From positions 1 to 60,923 of the forward strand of contig NZ_AEJF01000246.1 in NCBI RefSeq assembly GCF_001028175.1: a DNA stretch of 60,923 bases. The letters are read 5' to 3'. This document shows positions 26,990 through 35,503 of this stretch, piece by piece. How positions within the stretch are numbered: the first letter of the stretch is position 1; every line of letters starts with the position of its first letter. A program made the translations under genes and the position numbers. The notes beneath the pieces are model-generated. The model saw nothing but the letters and a program-made list of their open reading frames with translations. It was not told the DNA's origin and searched no databases. The DNA is from Caballeronia mineralivorans PML1(12). GTDB taxonomy: Bacteria; Pseudomonadota; Gammaproteobacteria; Burkholderiales; Burkholderiaceae.

Positions 26990-27979
26990 TTATTGACCGG
27001 AAAGATCGAAATATTTTTTGAGAACCAGTAGCGAGATAAGTTTTTCCCGTCTCGTGTCGAGAAACTGCATGGCGTACTGATTGGCATTTCTAATGATCGT
27101 CATTGCCTTGTCTGTATGCTTTGCGTAATAATTTATTTTTTCCTCCAGATCCGAAAATTCATCGTTCAAGAGTACGTAGTGATAGTCAGATATTAATGAT
27201 CCTTCCATAAACCAGCTTTCCACTTTCGGTTTGCGCATAAAGCAAACGGAATTTGAAAGCATGATCCATTTCAAGTTGGTTGCAACGTCATTGCCTTCCA
27301 GACTGATAACGAATTTGTACTTCAGTTGATCCGAAATGCTCATGTAGGGCCGGTGCCCAGGCTGCCCTTTTTTCAAGTCGTCCGTGTCGCCTACATCGGC
27401 CAACGGTGAAGAGTGATATTTGGCGACAAACTCTTGCCTGTGTTCCTGAAAACATGCGCCTCGAAACACAGCCATATCGAGTTTGCTATGAAATGGCCTC
27501 GTGTCTTCGACGAAATTGAAGTGCCTTATTTTGTCCAGCTTCAATATAACGGAGTTTTCATTCGCTGCAGTGAGCGGTCTTGTCTTAAGCAGTGTTGGCT
27601 CGTCTACCGTTTCCTTAATGTCGGTAAAAACATACTTAAATTTTAGCGAACGAGGGAAGTAGCGAGATATCTCCTTTAAATCATAATAGTAGGCACTGGG
27701 ATTGCCCCGCAAAGGCAGTGCGCTGCTGCGGCTCGCTGTTTCGTCCAGCACAAACCGCTGTTCAAGCTTGTTATAATAATCGGCGCGCTTGCGAATATAA
27801 TTCCATTGATGTTCATCCAAATTCGTGAACATGCGATCGTATCTTTTTTCAAAAATCGATGATGGTACAAGATCGAAAATGATATTTTTTGCGTAAAACT
27901 TTAATTTTCTGGCATGCATAAAGCTGACCCATTTATCCAGTTGAAGCACTAAAGTTTCAATAAAATTGCTTGAAAACAT
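26990..27979 (-). CDS. Glycosyltransferase family 90 (CAP10/LpsA-like)
   Basis: A protein of about 329 residues resembling lipopolysaccharide-modifying glycosyltransferases of family GT90. The core is MAVFRGACFQEHRQEFVAKY with the later stretch YMSISDQLKYKFVISLEGND and VATNLKWIMLSNSVCFMRKP, and SWFMEGSLISDYHYVLLND at the donor site. GT90 proteins transfer glucose, xylose or similar to LPS or capsule. Base composition is clearly lower in GC than the surrounding genes, which suggests foreign origin. No other glycan genes are adjacent. The ATG at 27979 is chosen (a TTG six bases upstream is possible). Confidence 0.75.
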   Translation of the reverse strand: MFSSNFIETLVLQLDKWVSFMHARKLKFYAKNIIFDLVPSSIFEKRYDRMFTNLDEHQWNYIRKRADYYNKLEQRFVLDETASRSSALPLRGNPSAYYYDLKEISRYFPRSLKFKYVFTDIKETVDEPTLLKTRPLTAANENSVILKLDKIRHFNFVEDTRPFHSKLDMAVFRGACFQEHRQEFVAKYHSSPLADVGDTDDLKKGQPGHRPYMSISDQLKYKFVISLEGNDVATNLKWIMLSNSVCFMRKPKVESWFMEGSLISDYHYVLLNDEFSDLEEKINYYAKHTDKAMTIIRNANQYAMQFLDTRREKLISLLVLKKYFDLSGQ

Positions 27980-28199
27980 TCGCAAGCAAGTGTTCTGTCA
28001 TTCTTCGAAAGCCGCATCACCTTTGGATCACACCGACATGCTCTGCTGCGGCCGCTTTGCAGCCGTTGCTCCGCGAAAAGTAATCTACAAGCGCGGCATG
28101 CCAGGCAGTATTAAATTGAGCGGGTGAAGCTGTTGTTGCATGGAGTGCAACACCGGGGCACCGCTAATGTACCCTTACCATTTTTGCGACAAAATAGTC

Positions 28200-28318
28200 A
28201 ATCGTTTTTCGGGCCGCCTTAAAGGTTGAACCAACGCCATGTGGTTACTGATGGATGCCGGTCTGCTCCGGGCAGAGTGTTACGCAAGCGTCAACGTTTA
28301 CCGGCCCGAAAAACGATT
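28200..28318. repeat. 119-bp element with 17-bp perfect inverted ends
   Basis: The 17 bases AATCGTTTTTCGGGCCG at 28200-28216 recur as their exact complement at 28302-28318. The 85-base interior has no open frame of note. It could be a small non-autonomous element (MITE-like) or a pair of terminal repeats left by an excised or internally deleted insertion sequence. No flanking target duplication was established. Confidence 0.5.
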
Positions 28319-28861
28319 CATCAGAATGACATAATTCGCATCCTCGGGGAATCACGTTACTGGGATGATAACCAATATTCGGCCAACATTCTGAAGCACT
28401 AAGTCTTACTAATTATTTCGATCGTCGAAGAAGGGAACAAGACCGGCATTCACTTGTTAGCGGATACTTATGTGGGATCTGGTGCAAATGGATGGCGTGG
28501 CCGAGATGTTTCTTACAGATATGGATACCTTATTAATTGAACAGGAAAAAATTCCAGACGGAGGGCGCAGCGAGGTCCTCGATTGCGAGAGCAGAGAGGT
28601 CGAACTGCCACTTGCGTGGTCTGCGACGATCGTCACCCAATAGCGGGTCCGATAGACGACTCGCACCGGTCCGTTGCTCGACGAGCCATACCGGTAGGCG
28701 TTTGCAGTGGTCGCCGCAGCTGTGTGGGTGCCCGGAATATTCTTGAATATTTGATTTGATTTGATTCGGCTTGACGAAAAAATGGATGAAATGCGGGCAA
28801 GTTCCGGTCTTGTTTGTCGGATTGCTTAGCGTTTTTTTTGCTTATGCTGTAGTTCTCTCAG

Positions 28862-28890
28862 GTTCGGTTGGCCCCCTCGAACGACCGAAC
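28862..28890 (+). ncRNA. Hairpin before a strong terminator; possible small RNA
   Basis: GTTCGGT at 28862-28868 pairs with ACCGAAC at 28884-28890 around a 15-base loop. It is followed directly by a perfect intrinsic terminator. A TATGCT at 28842-28847, with TTGCTT 15 bases upstream, could be a weak promoter. Together they could encode an RNA of about 65-70 bases. This is inference from structure only. Confidence 0.25.
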
Positions 28891-28895
28891 TTTAA

Positions 28896-28920
28896 GCCGG
28901 CGTACACGCCGGCTTTTTTT
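28896..28920 (+). terminator. Rho-independent terminator
   Basis: A 7-bp perfect GC-rich stem (GCCGGCG and CGCCGGC) with loop TACA is followed at once by seven T residues. It reads on the plus strand. No gene upstream on that strand is obvious, so it may end a small RNA or an unseen transcript. Confidence 0.75.
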
Positions 28921-29194
28921 ATGGTGCGCCCGGCAGGGGCGCATTCCTGGAGAGGCATGTCCTCCCGTGAGTTGTCCACAGCGAACGAAGTGAAGCGCAA
29001 CTGCATGAGGTCGATAAGACGCGGAAAAGCAAGCGTGAAGCGAAACCGTGAGCCGATGGACAAGGACGGCCTATAGCGAGTTAGATTTCTGCATCACACG
29101 ATCTTACCGCCCCTCCCTTCGGCGAGGTTGAGGAGCAACGAGTCAGCAAACGTGGATGCTACAACTCGCGCTGCTCATCCCGTTATGCCATCGC

Positions 29195-29843
29195 TCAGCT
29201 TTTCCCCGGCACGATCTCCACGCCGATGCGTTCAGCCAGATCCAGTGCCTCGGTATAGGCATCCGCATCCTCTATCAAGCTGCGGGACACTCCCTTCTGC
29301 TGTAGTGTGCTGTCCGCGATCCGGTCGCCGAACAGCACGAAGGCCCGGGCCGAGTCGTCCTGTCGGGACACCCAGGACAATCCCTGCGCCTCGGGACACT
29401 GCTGATGAATCGCCTCAGCCCACTTCCGGGTTGCTGGGTACTGGTCTTTCTCGGTGTCGATCAGTTGCAAATCCCCGGCGAGCTCGACCTCGAAATGCGC
29501 CTGACCGGCGAGCTTATTATTGTCGAAGCTCTTTGTGGGGCACGTCGTGGAACACCGTCTCCATCAGCGCGCATGGCAAGGTCGTACCAGCGCACAGCGT
29601 CGGGATCGGCTCGCCCCGGTCGTTGCGGATCGGGCTGAAGCGCGCATTGCCCTGAACGCCAGGGTTGAACTGCACAGCGGCATACTTCTCCTGGTGCACG
29701 CGCTGCACCGCCTGTCCTTTGGGAAGGGGCGTCAGAGTGACATGCAGGGTTTCAGACTTCGGCAGTGGCGTGGCGCCAGCATCCTGCACAACGGCCGGGT
29801 CCACTGGGGCCGCGGCCGACGGCTTGCTGCCGCGTCTAGCCAT
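29195..29843 (-). pseudogene. RES-domain toxin, frameshifted
   Basis: The RES domain is read in two frames. The first part (from 29843) contains YAAVQFNPGVQGNARFSPIR and ETVFHDVPHKE, then meets a stop at 29517. The next frame continues with SFDNNKLAGQAHFEVELAGD and LQLIDTEKDQYP to the end at 29195, which is the second half of the RES fold. A one-base shift near 29520 separates them. Intact RES toxins (Xre-RES type, such as ParT/MbcT) degrade NAD+ or transfer ADP-ribose. The antitoxin is upstream with an 8-base overlap. The shift may be genuine inactivation or a sequencing error. Confidence 0.75.
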
Positions 29844-30507
29844 GGGCTACCTCTTGCACCTCATCGCGCGCAGCGGAGATCACACGCTCCGGTTCGGTCG
29901 CCAGCGAATCCTGCGGGCGCTTACCGCTCAGAAAGCCGTTGTCCGAACGGAACCAGTACGCGAGTCCCCAGCCATCCTTCTTGCCATCGAAGACTTCGAT
30001 CACCTTGGCCAGGCACTTCAGGGGCCGAAAGCCCGCGTCGCGGTCCAGGCCATATCCAGGGAAGTAATCGACACCTCCATGGTGGATGGCGAAGATCTGA
30101 CCTTGCTTCTTCCACTTGTTGGGCTGGGCACTTGGGTTGCGCGTACTCAGGCCAGCCAGTTGAGCGACCTCTGCGGCTGTCAGCCAATCACCGCTTTCGA
30201 GTACCGCATTGCGCGCGCACACCAGCATGGCCGTTTCCCTGAGCAGCCGAGGCGATGGCGGTGTTCGTGGCACCAGCAAGTCCGCCAGGCGCTCCAAGGC
30301 CTCCCGGTCGCGGTGCTCGACAAAGACACCCAGCATGGAGGCCATGTTGGCAAAGGCCTCGGTCACGGCATCCAGGTGCACGGGCTTCATGTGCTCGAAC
30401 GCGACCACCAGCACACACTGCGCGTGGGAATGGCTGAGACGGTTGCGGACTTCCTGGGGCGTCCCCACCAAGGTCGAAACGCCCGGATGTTCGTTGACGA
30501 CACTCAT
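29836..30507 (-). CDS. Antitoxin of a RES-type toxin-antitoxin pair
   Basis: A 223-residue protein whose C-terminal part (YWFRSDNGFLSGKRPQDSLA followed by TEPERVISAARDEVQEVAHG) matches the MbcA/ParS-like (DUF2384) end of Xre-type antitoxins, which covers the RES active site. The middle (WLTAAEVAQLAGLSTRNPSA) is a helix-turn-helix-like region and could bind its own operator. It is longer than the usual antitoxin of about 150 residues, with an unrelated N-terminal part. The gene overlaps the toxin by eight bases, so the two are coupled. The ATG at 30507 is chosen over an in-frame start at 30621 because it gives a compact antitoxin-like start. Confidence 0.65.
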   Translation of the reverse strand: MSVVNEHPGVSTLVGTPQEVRNRLSHSHAQCVLVVAFEHMKPVHLDAVTEAFANMASMLGVFVEHRDREALERLADLLVPRTPPSPRLLRETAMLVCARNAVLESGDWLTAAEVAQLAGLSTRNPSAQPNKWKKQGQIFAIHHGGVDYFPGYGLDRDAGFRPLKCLAKVIEVFDGKKDGWGLAYWFRSDNGFLSGKRPQDSLATEPERVISAARDEVQEVAHG

Positions 30508-30633
30508 GGATACTCTCCAATGGATTATCAAAAATATCATATCGCCTATAACCTTCAAGCGTTTCTGTAACCTCTCCTCACCTCGACGCGCCCACACTTG
30601 CCAAGCGCCACACATGGGCAAAGGAGCCCGGCA

Positions 30634-31263
30634 ATGCAGCCTCGGACGCTTTACCTAATCGGCAATGGATTCGGCCTGTGGCATGGCATCCCATCGAGCC
30701 TCGGCGAGTTCAAGCCCGATGCGCGGCAGCATGAGCGCGACCTGCACTGTGAGGTGGACGAGTACTTGCCCGCGAACGAGGACTGGAGCGACTTGGAGAC
30801 GGCCCTGGCCTCGATGGATGTCGATATCCGCCAAGCACGGCTGGAAATCAGAAGCCTGTGGTATGCCGCCGTTCGCGCAATCGCTTTGCGATCAGGAAGT
30901 CGCGGTTGTGGTCACTTTTGTGCGGCGTTCGTGGGGCAACAACAACCGTTGCTTGGCCCGGCGTTGCAGATGCTTCATGTCCTCACGCGCGCGGGTCAGA
31001 TCGCGCCGCGCCTCCTGTGCCTCATCTGGAATCCACACGGGGCTCAACATTCGCGTTTCAGCCTCGGAGATCTACTCAAACTGAAAGCGCAGATCGACGG
31101 CATCAAACGGGACGCTGTACGATCCCGCTTCGACCGTGTCGAAGCCGACCTTGCGCGGCTAAAGTCAATCGCGCCGAAGGAGCACCAAAGGAGAATCGCC
31201 GAACTCGAAGCGTTACCGTCAGCCAGGCGATTCTTCACTCCAGTTGAAGGCGTCGCCGTTTGA
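30634..31263 (+). pseudogene. AbiH-like fragment (abortive infection)
   Basis: The N-terminus reads RTLYLIGNGFGLWHGIPSSL and then YLPANEDWSDLETALASMD. It matches the start of phage-resistance AbiH proteins (I-G-N-G-F-D-L-x-H-G), with Asp replaced by Gly, and the acidic E-D-W-S-D-L-E box. After about residue 65 the sequence no longer resembles AbiH, and the tail (LLKLKAQIDGIKRDAVRSRF) looks like a different coiled-coil protein. Hence it is a truncated or chimeric AbiH. AAGGAG lies 7 bases before the ATG. It is divergent from the RES antitoxin, so the spot is a small defence cluster. Its end overlaps the kinase stop by about 29 bases on the other strand. Confidence 0.5.
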
Positions 31264-33064
31264 TTGGCAGGGCTAGCCGGAAAGTCGTGCCTTTCCCGAC
31301 TTTACTTTCGACTTCCAAGGTTCCGTCATGCTTTTGTACGATGCCGTACGATAGCGATAGCCCGAGCCCCGTTCCTTTACCCACCGGCTTCGTCGTGTAA
31401 AACGGATCGAAGATACGGGACAGGTTTTCCTTCTCGATGCCACAACCTGTATCCGAAATTTCGATCGATACGGTCTCATGTTCTGCGCGCGTACGGATTG
31501 TGATCCTGCCTCGCTCCTCCCCCAACGCATGCGCTGCATTGACGAGCAGGTTCATGATCACCTGGTTGATTTCGGATGGCAAGCACTCGACCTCAGGTAT
31601 CTGACCGTACTCCCTGATCACATCTGCTTTGTATTTGATCTCGCTGCTGATAATGTTCAATGTGGCATCGATTCCCTGGTGCAGATCTGCGAATTGCCAC
31701 TCCAGCTTGCCCCCTATACGCGAAAAATCGGTAAGTGCCTGGACAATCTTTCGCACTCGAGTGATTCCGTCCTTGGTCTCTGCCATCAACACCGGTATGT
31801 CATCTTTTAGGAACGGCAAGTCAACCCGCTCGCTCAGCACTTTTAATTTATCCGTCGTTGCTTTCGAATCAATGAAATGTTCCGCCTCCTTGTAGGCGGC
31901 GAGCATGGCCAGCAATTTCTCCACATATCCATCCAGGGCGGTGAAATTCGAGAAGATGAACCCGATCGGATTGTTTATTTCATGTGCGACGCCCGCAGCA
32001 AGCTGGCCGATAGAAGCCAGCTTCTCGGATTGCACAAGTTGAGCCTGGGCTTGAGAAAGCCTGGCGTTCAGTTCCAGCAGTTCAGCATTGCGCGAGACCA
32101 GTTCCATTTCGGTTCTCTTGCGTTCGGTGATGTTGTAGTTGACACCGACAATGCCGATCACTTTTCCCTCGTCATCGCGCAGAGGAACCTTCGTTGTCAA
32201 CATCCACGCCACGTCATTGGTCAACAGATAATTAACTTCTTCTTCGTGATGCATCAACGGCTGACCGGATTGCATGATCGCCTGTTCTTCTCGATAGTAA
32301 CGAGTTGCGCACGCCGCGGGATAAAAGCCGAAATCCGTTTTTCCCAGCAATTCATCAGGGCTCGCGACACCCATGCCTTGCGCCACAGCCATATTGCCGA
32401 AAATAAAACGGGTCTGAGTATCCTTGGCATAAATGCGGTGCGGAAAAGTTTCGGCTAAAGTCCGCAGCAAATTGCGCTGAAACACCAATTCGCTCTGCAC
32501 TGCATTGAGCCGATCGTTTTCTTTTGCCAGGTGTTCGCAATATCGGACATTCTCCAGCGAAATGGCTGCCTGAGCGACCAGCGCGTTCAGGAGCATGACA
32601 CGCTCTTCTGTGAACACACCGGCCTGGAGATCGTGCTCCAGATAGACAAGTCCGAGCAAATCGCCTTGTCCGATCATGGGCAAGCATGCAACAGACCTGA
32701 CACCCTGCTTGCGCAGATAGGGATCGTTCGAAAAAGAGCCCGCCTCTGCCGCGTCAGCGAGAACCACTTGGACATGCCCAAGCTGCACGGCAGTAACAAT
32801 GGATTCGGGTAAGCCGGAACACGAGGGACCTTGAAGATTCGTGCGAACGTCCACGCGCTGGTCTTCCGTCTTTCCTTGCGCGACTATCCGTAACGCCCCG
32901 TCCTCCACGAGCAGCAAACAGGCCCTGCACGCTCCCGAACTCTCTATCACTGCACGAACCAGGGTACTGAACAACTCGTCCGGTACGCGTGTAGTGGTGA
33001 TTGCCCGCAACATGTCCAGCGTGCAAGAGAGTTCGGACGTCCGTGTGCGATTGTCGAGATACAT
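31235..33064 (-). CDS. Sensor histidine kinase (GAF-PAS-HisKA-HATPase)
   Basis: A 609-residue cytoplasmic kinase. The domains are GAF (about residues 20-170), PAS (about 205-320, with GKTDFGFYPAACATRYYREE and a typical VNYNITERKRTE end), a coiled-coil linker, HisKA with the phosphorylated His in GVAHEINNPIGF, and the ATPase domain with the N-box NQVIMNLLVNAAHAL, DTGCGIEKENL and GKGTGLGLSL. No membrane segment is present. It belongs to the same subfamily as the kinases at 33184 and 39238. The RR partner is likely to be one of the receivers in the island. The start at 33064 is not strongly supported by a ribosome site. Confidence 0.85.
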   Translation of the reverse strand: MYLDNRTRTSELSCTLDMLRAITTTRVPDELFSTLVRAVIESSGACRACLLLVEDGALRIVAQGKTEDQRVDVRTNLQGPSCSGLPESIVTAVQLGHVQVVLADAAEAGSFSNDPYLRKQGVRSVACLPMIGQGDLLGLVYLEHDLQAGVFTEERVMLLNALVAQAAISLENVRYCEHLAKENDRLNAVQSELVFQRNLLRTLAETFPHRIYAKDTQTRFIFGNMAVAQGMGVASPDELLGKTDFGFYPAACATRYYREEQAIMQSGQPLMHHEEEVNYLLTNDVAWMLTTKVPLRDDEGKVIGIVGVNYNITERKRTEMELVSRNAELLELNARLSQAQAQLVQSEKLASIGQLAAGVAHEINNPIGFIFSNFTALDGYVEKLLAMLAAYKEAEHFIDSKATTDKLKVLSERVDLPFLKDDIPVLMAETKDGITRVRKIVQALTDFSRIGGKLEWQFADLHQGIDATLNIISSEIKYKADVIREYGQIPEVECLPSEINQVIMNLLVNAAHALGEERGRITIRTRAEHETVSIEISDTGCGIEKENLSRIFDPFYTTKPVGKGTGLGLSLSYGIVQKHDGTLEVESKVGKGTTFRLALPIKRRRLQLE

Positions 33065-33183
33065 GGTGGTCCTGGTAGCACTCTCCTTTCAGAAGATGAA
33101 AAAGAGATGTTTAAACTGGGGCGGCCGCAACGTCTGTCAAAGTGGGTGTTGCATTTGAAGCCACGGGGCTTCGATCCTCAGCT

Positions 33184-34350
33184 CTAAGCGACTTGCACGG
33201 GGACGCTATTCTTTCGCGCGATGGGAAGCCATACGGTGAAGCGGGAGCCTACCCCGGGTGCGCTATCGACAACGATCCGGCCACGATGCCTTTCGATGAT
33301 GCCATATGAAACCGACAGCCCCAATCCGGTACCTTGCCCAACGGGTTTGGTCGTATAAAACGGGTCGAAAATCCTTGCTTTTACATCGGCCGACATTCCT
33401 ATGCCCGTATCGGCAATCGTGATCGACACGCCATCGTCTTCTCGACGCGTACGGATCGTGATGATGCCCCGTACGGGGATCGCTTGTGCAGCGTTCACAA
33501 GCAGATTCATCAACACCTGATTCAACTGCGACGCCATGCATTCGATGAGCGGCAACTCGCCATAATCCTTGACTATATCCGCCTTGTATTTGATTTCATT
33601 GCGTACGACATTCAGTGTGGCTTCCAGGCCCGTATGGATGTCAACGACGCTCCAGTCCTCGTTTCCCGCGCGTGAAAAATCACGCAGATCCTGCACAATG
33701 CGCCGGACGCGCGACGCACCCTCTATCGACTCATCGATCAGCGGTCCGATGTCCTCGCGAAGGTAGTCAAGATCGGCTTCTTTACGCGCTGCGTCGACGC
33801 GAGCTCGCGTGGCGGGCTCGCACTCGCCAAACATCGCGTCTTGCTGCGCCATTGCGTCGAGCAGTTGCTGAACCCACTTTTTCAGTGTTCTCAGATTGGA
33901 ATCAACAAAACCAATCGGGTTGTTGATTTCATGCGCTACGCCAGCAGCAAGCTGACCGATCGACGCGAGTTTCTCGGATTGCAGCAGCTTGACGTGCGTT
34001 TCCGCCAGTTCGTCGATCAAACGCCGCTGCGCCTCCTTTTCCCGCTCCAGATCCGCCTGCGCCCGCTTGCGCTCCTCAATCTCCTCCTTCATCAGGCGCT
34101 GCGTGCGCTCGAGCGCGTGGGTGATTTTCTTGTTCTCACTTAATGCGTCCTGCAGTTCGCGGGTCCGGTGGCGAATCTGGTCTTCAAGCGTGACCGCCAT
34201 CTGGAACAGGCTGAAGTCAGATCCGCTGACGATCGTACTGCGCTCCGCGCGATCCATCAGCGACCGGACGATCTTGTTCAAGCGTGCGATTTCCGCTTGC
34301 AGCGAAACCGGATCGCTCGGTGCGGTGACAGCCGATAGCGTTTCAGCCAC
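33184..34350 (-). CDS. Histidine kinase without PAS domain, coupled to FIST sensor
   Basis: A 388-residue kinase. The first 130 residues are coiled-coil (LQAEIARLNKIVRSLMDRAE and a long Glu/Arg-rich helix), with no PAS or GAF. The HisKA box reads AAGVAHEINNPIGF, and the ATPase domain has DTGIGMSADVKARIF and GQGTGLGLSV. Its start (34350) overlaps the end of the FIST gene (34343) by eight bases, so the two are made together. A kinase without its own sensor next to a FIST protein is the arrangement of NosP with NahK-type kinases. It is closely related to the kinases at 31235 and 39238. Confidence 0.85.
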   Translation of the reverse strand: MAETLSAVTAPSDPVSLQAEIARLNKIVRSLMDRAERSTIVSGSDFSLFQMAVTLEDQIRHRTRELQDALSENKKITHALERTQRLMKEEIEERKRAQADLEREKEAQRRLIDELAETHVKLLQSEKLASIGQLAAGVAHEINNPIGFVDSNLRTLKKWVQQLLDAMAQQDAMFGECEPATRARVDAARKEADLDYLREDIGPLIDESIEGASRVRRIVQDLRDFSRAGNEDWSVVDIHTGLEATLNVVRNEIKYKADIVKDYGELPLIECMASQLNQVLMNLLVNAAQAIPVRGIITIRTRREDDGVSITIADTGIGMSADVKARIFDPFYTTKPVGQGTGLGLSVSYGIIERHRGRIVVDSAPGVGSRFTVWLPIARKNSVPVQVA

Positions 34351-35503
34351 GTGCGTTCTCTCCGACGGAACCGAACGCGATCCCGACCAGCGTCTGATTC
34401 ACGTGTACACCGCTATATTGCTCGCCATAGGTGCTGAAACCCGCCGCGCGGTTAGCCCGAAACAACTCGCCGGCGATGTCCCGTGTGCCCCGCTGCAATA
34501 TTTCGAGGTGGCGCAAGATGCAGTCGCAGGCAAGCACCAGCTGCAGTTCGCCCAGATCATTGCGAAGCGCGGCGAATGTGGCGTGCAGATTCTCTGCGAG
34601 ATCGAGACCCCGGGCAACACGCAGCACCAGCCCCTCCTCGATTGCGCAGTAGAACGTGAGACTGCCGTCCGGATTCAACTTCTGAATCGAGCGCACGTAG
34701 TCGGTCCCATCGATCAGCACGACGACAGGAGCGGCCGCGAAGTGCCCTGGGCTGAGATCTTCGACGCGGGCGCCGATCAGGCGCGCGTACTCCTGAGCGG
34801 CCGGCAAGCCATTGATTTCGCTCACGGTGCGCCGCTCGGCGTGCGCGCCAGTCACAACGAGCCGCTCGTTGCCAGAGCGAAAATGCTGCGTCTTGAAAGT
34901 CTTGAACGGCAATGTTGTCGAGGCGATGACGAGCACCGCACAGTCGCTTCGAAAGCGTCCCTCATGAAAAACGAAGGTTCGCTCGAAACGCAAATCGTCC
35001 GCGGCCGATCCGCCGATCAGAGGCATCTTACCCAACGCGCTTTGCAGCGTACGCGTCACGGTCTCCTCTCGCATCGACAGGCCGTCGATCAGGAGCAGCG
35101 CGAAAGGATTCGTGTCGCGCGCAACAGGCGACTTCCTCTCCAGCTCGTGCAGCACGTCAAGCGCGCGCACTTGTCCGCTTGCGAGCGTGAAGCAATGGAG
35201 ATCATCCAGTCGCCCCGTCACTGCCGCGAATGAAGCGCGGGGCAGCGCCACGGCGACGAGACTGTGGTCACGATAACCTGCCGGTCCAATTTCCCCGGCC
35301 GTCGTACAGCCGACTAGCTCCGTGCCGTCAAATCGCTTGCCCAGCTCATCGGCAAGCGCATCGAGATCGAAATGACTGGAGCAGAAGAACAAAACCAATT
35401 CGCTATCGCACTCTCGCAGCGCCGCGTGCACTTCCTGCACGGCTTCGCGCGCGTCGGGATTCGTCGACTGTGTAACCACCGGGGTCGATGACAGTGAGGT
35501 CAC
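34343..35503 (-). CDS. FIST-domain sensor (NosP-like)
   Basis: A 386-residue protein with an N-terminal FIST domain (LVLFFCSSHFDLDALADELG, then FDGTELVGCTTAGEIGPAGY) and a C-terminal FIST_C domain (VNQTLVGIAFGSVGE end). FIST domains bind small ligands; NosP proteins bind haem and sense nitric oxide. Here the gene sits between a GGDEF-EAL protein upstream and a kinase downstream, which supports a NosP-type role. The start GTG at 35503 shares GTGA with the stop of the upstream gene; a longer frame would start inside that gene. Whether it binds haem cannot be told from the sequence. Confidence 0.75.
   Translation of the reverse strand: MTSLSSTPVVTQSTNPDAREAVQEVHAALRECDSELVLFFCSSHFDLDALADELGKRFDGTELVGCTTAGEIGPAGYRDHSLVAVALPRASFAAVTGRLDDLHCFTLASGQVRALDVLHELERKSPVARDTNPFALLLIDGLSMREETVTRTLQSALGKMPLIGGSAADDLRFERTFVFHEGRFRSDCAVLVIASTTLPFKTFKTQHFRSGNERLVVTGAHAERRTVSEINGLPAAQEYARLIGARVEDLSPGHFAAAPVVVLIDGTDYVRSIQKLNPDGSLTFYCAIEEGLVLRVARGLDLAENLHATFAALRNDLGELQLVLACDCILRHLEILQRGTRDIAGELFRANRAAGFSTYGEQYSGVHVNQTLVGIAFGSVGENARG

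Larger units (their letters stand above)
27980..29194. other. Gene-poor stretch (about 1.2 kb)
   Basis: No convincing coding sequence is found. It holds the inverted-repeat element (28200-28318) and the terminator (28896-28920) listed separately. Short frames such as 28457-28666 on the minus strand lack recognisable features. A frame at 28771-29076 on the plus strand runs through the terminator and so is unlikely to be real. Confidence 0.5.

Noticed and set aside
28771..29076. Plus-strand frame with a hydrophobic start
   Set aside because: It runs straight through a strong intrinsic terminator and has a TTG start without a ribosome site.
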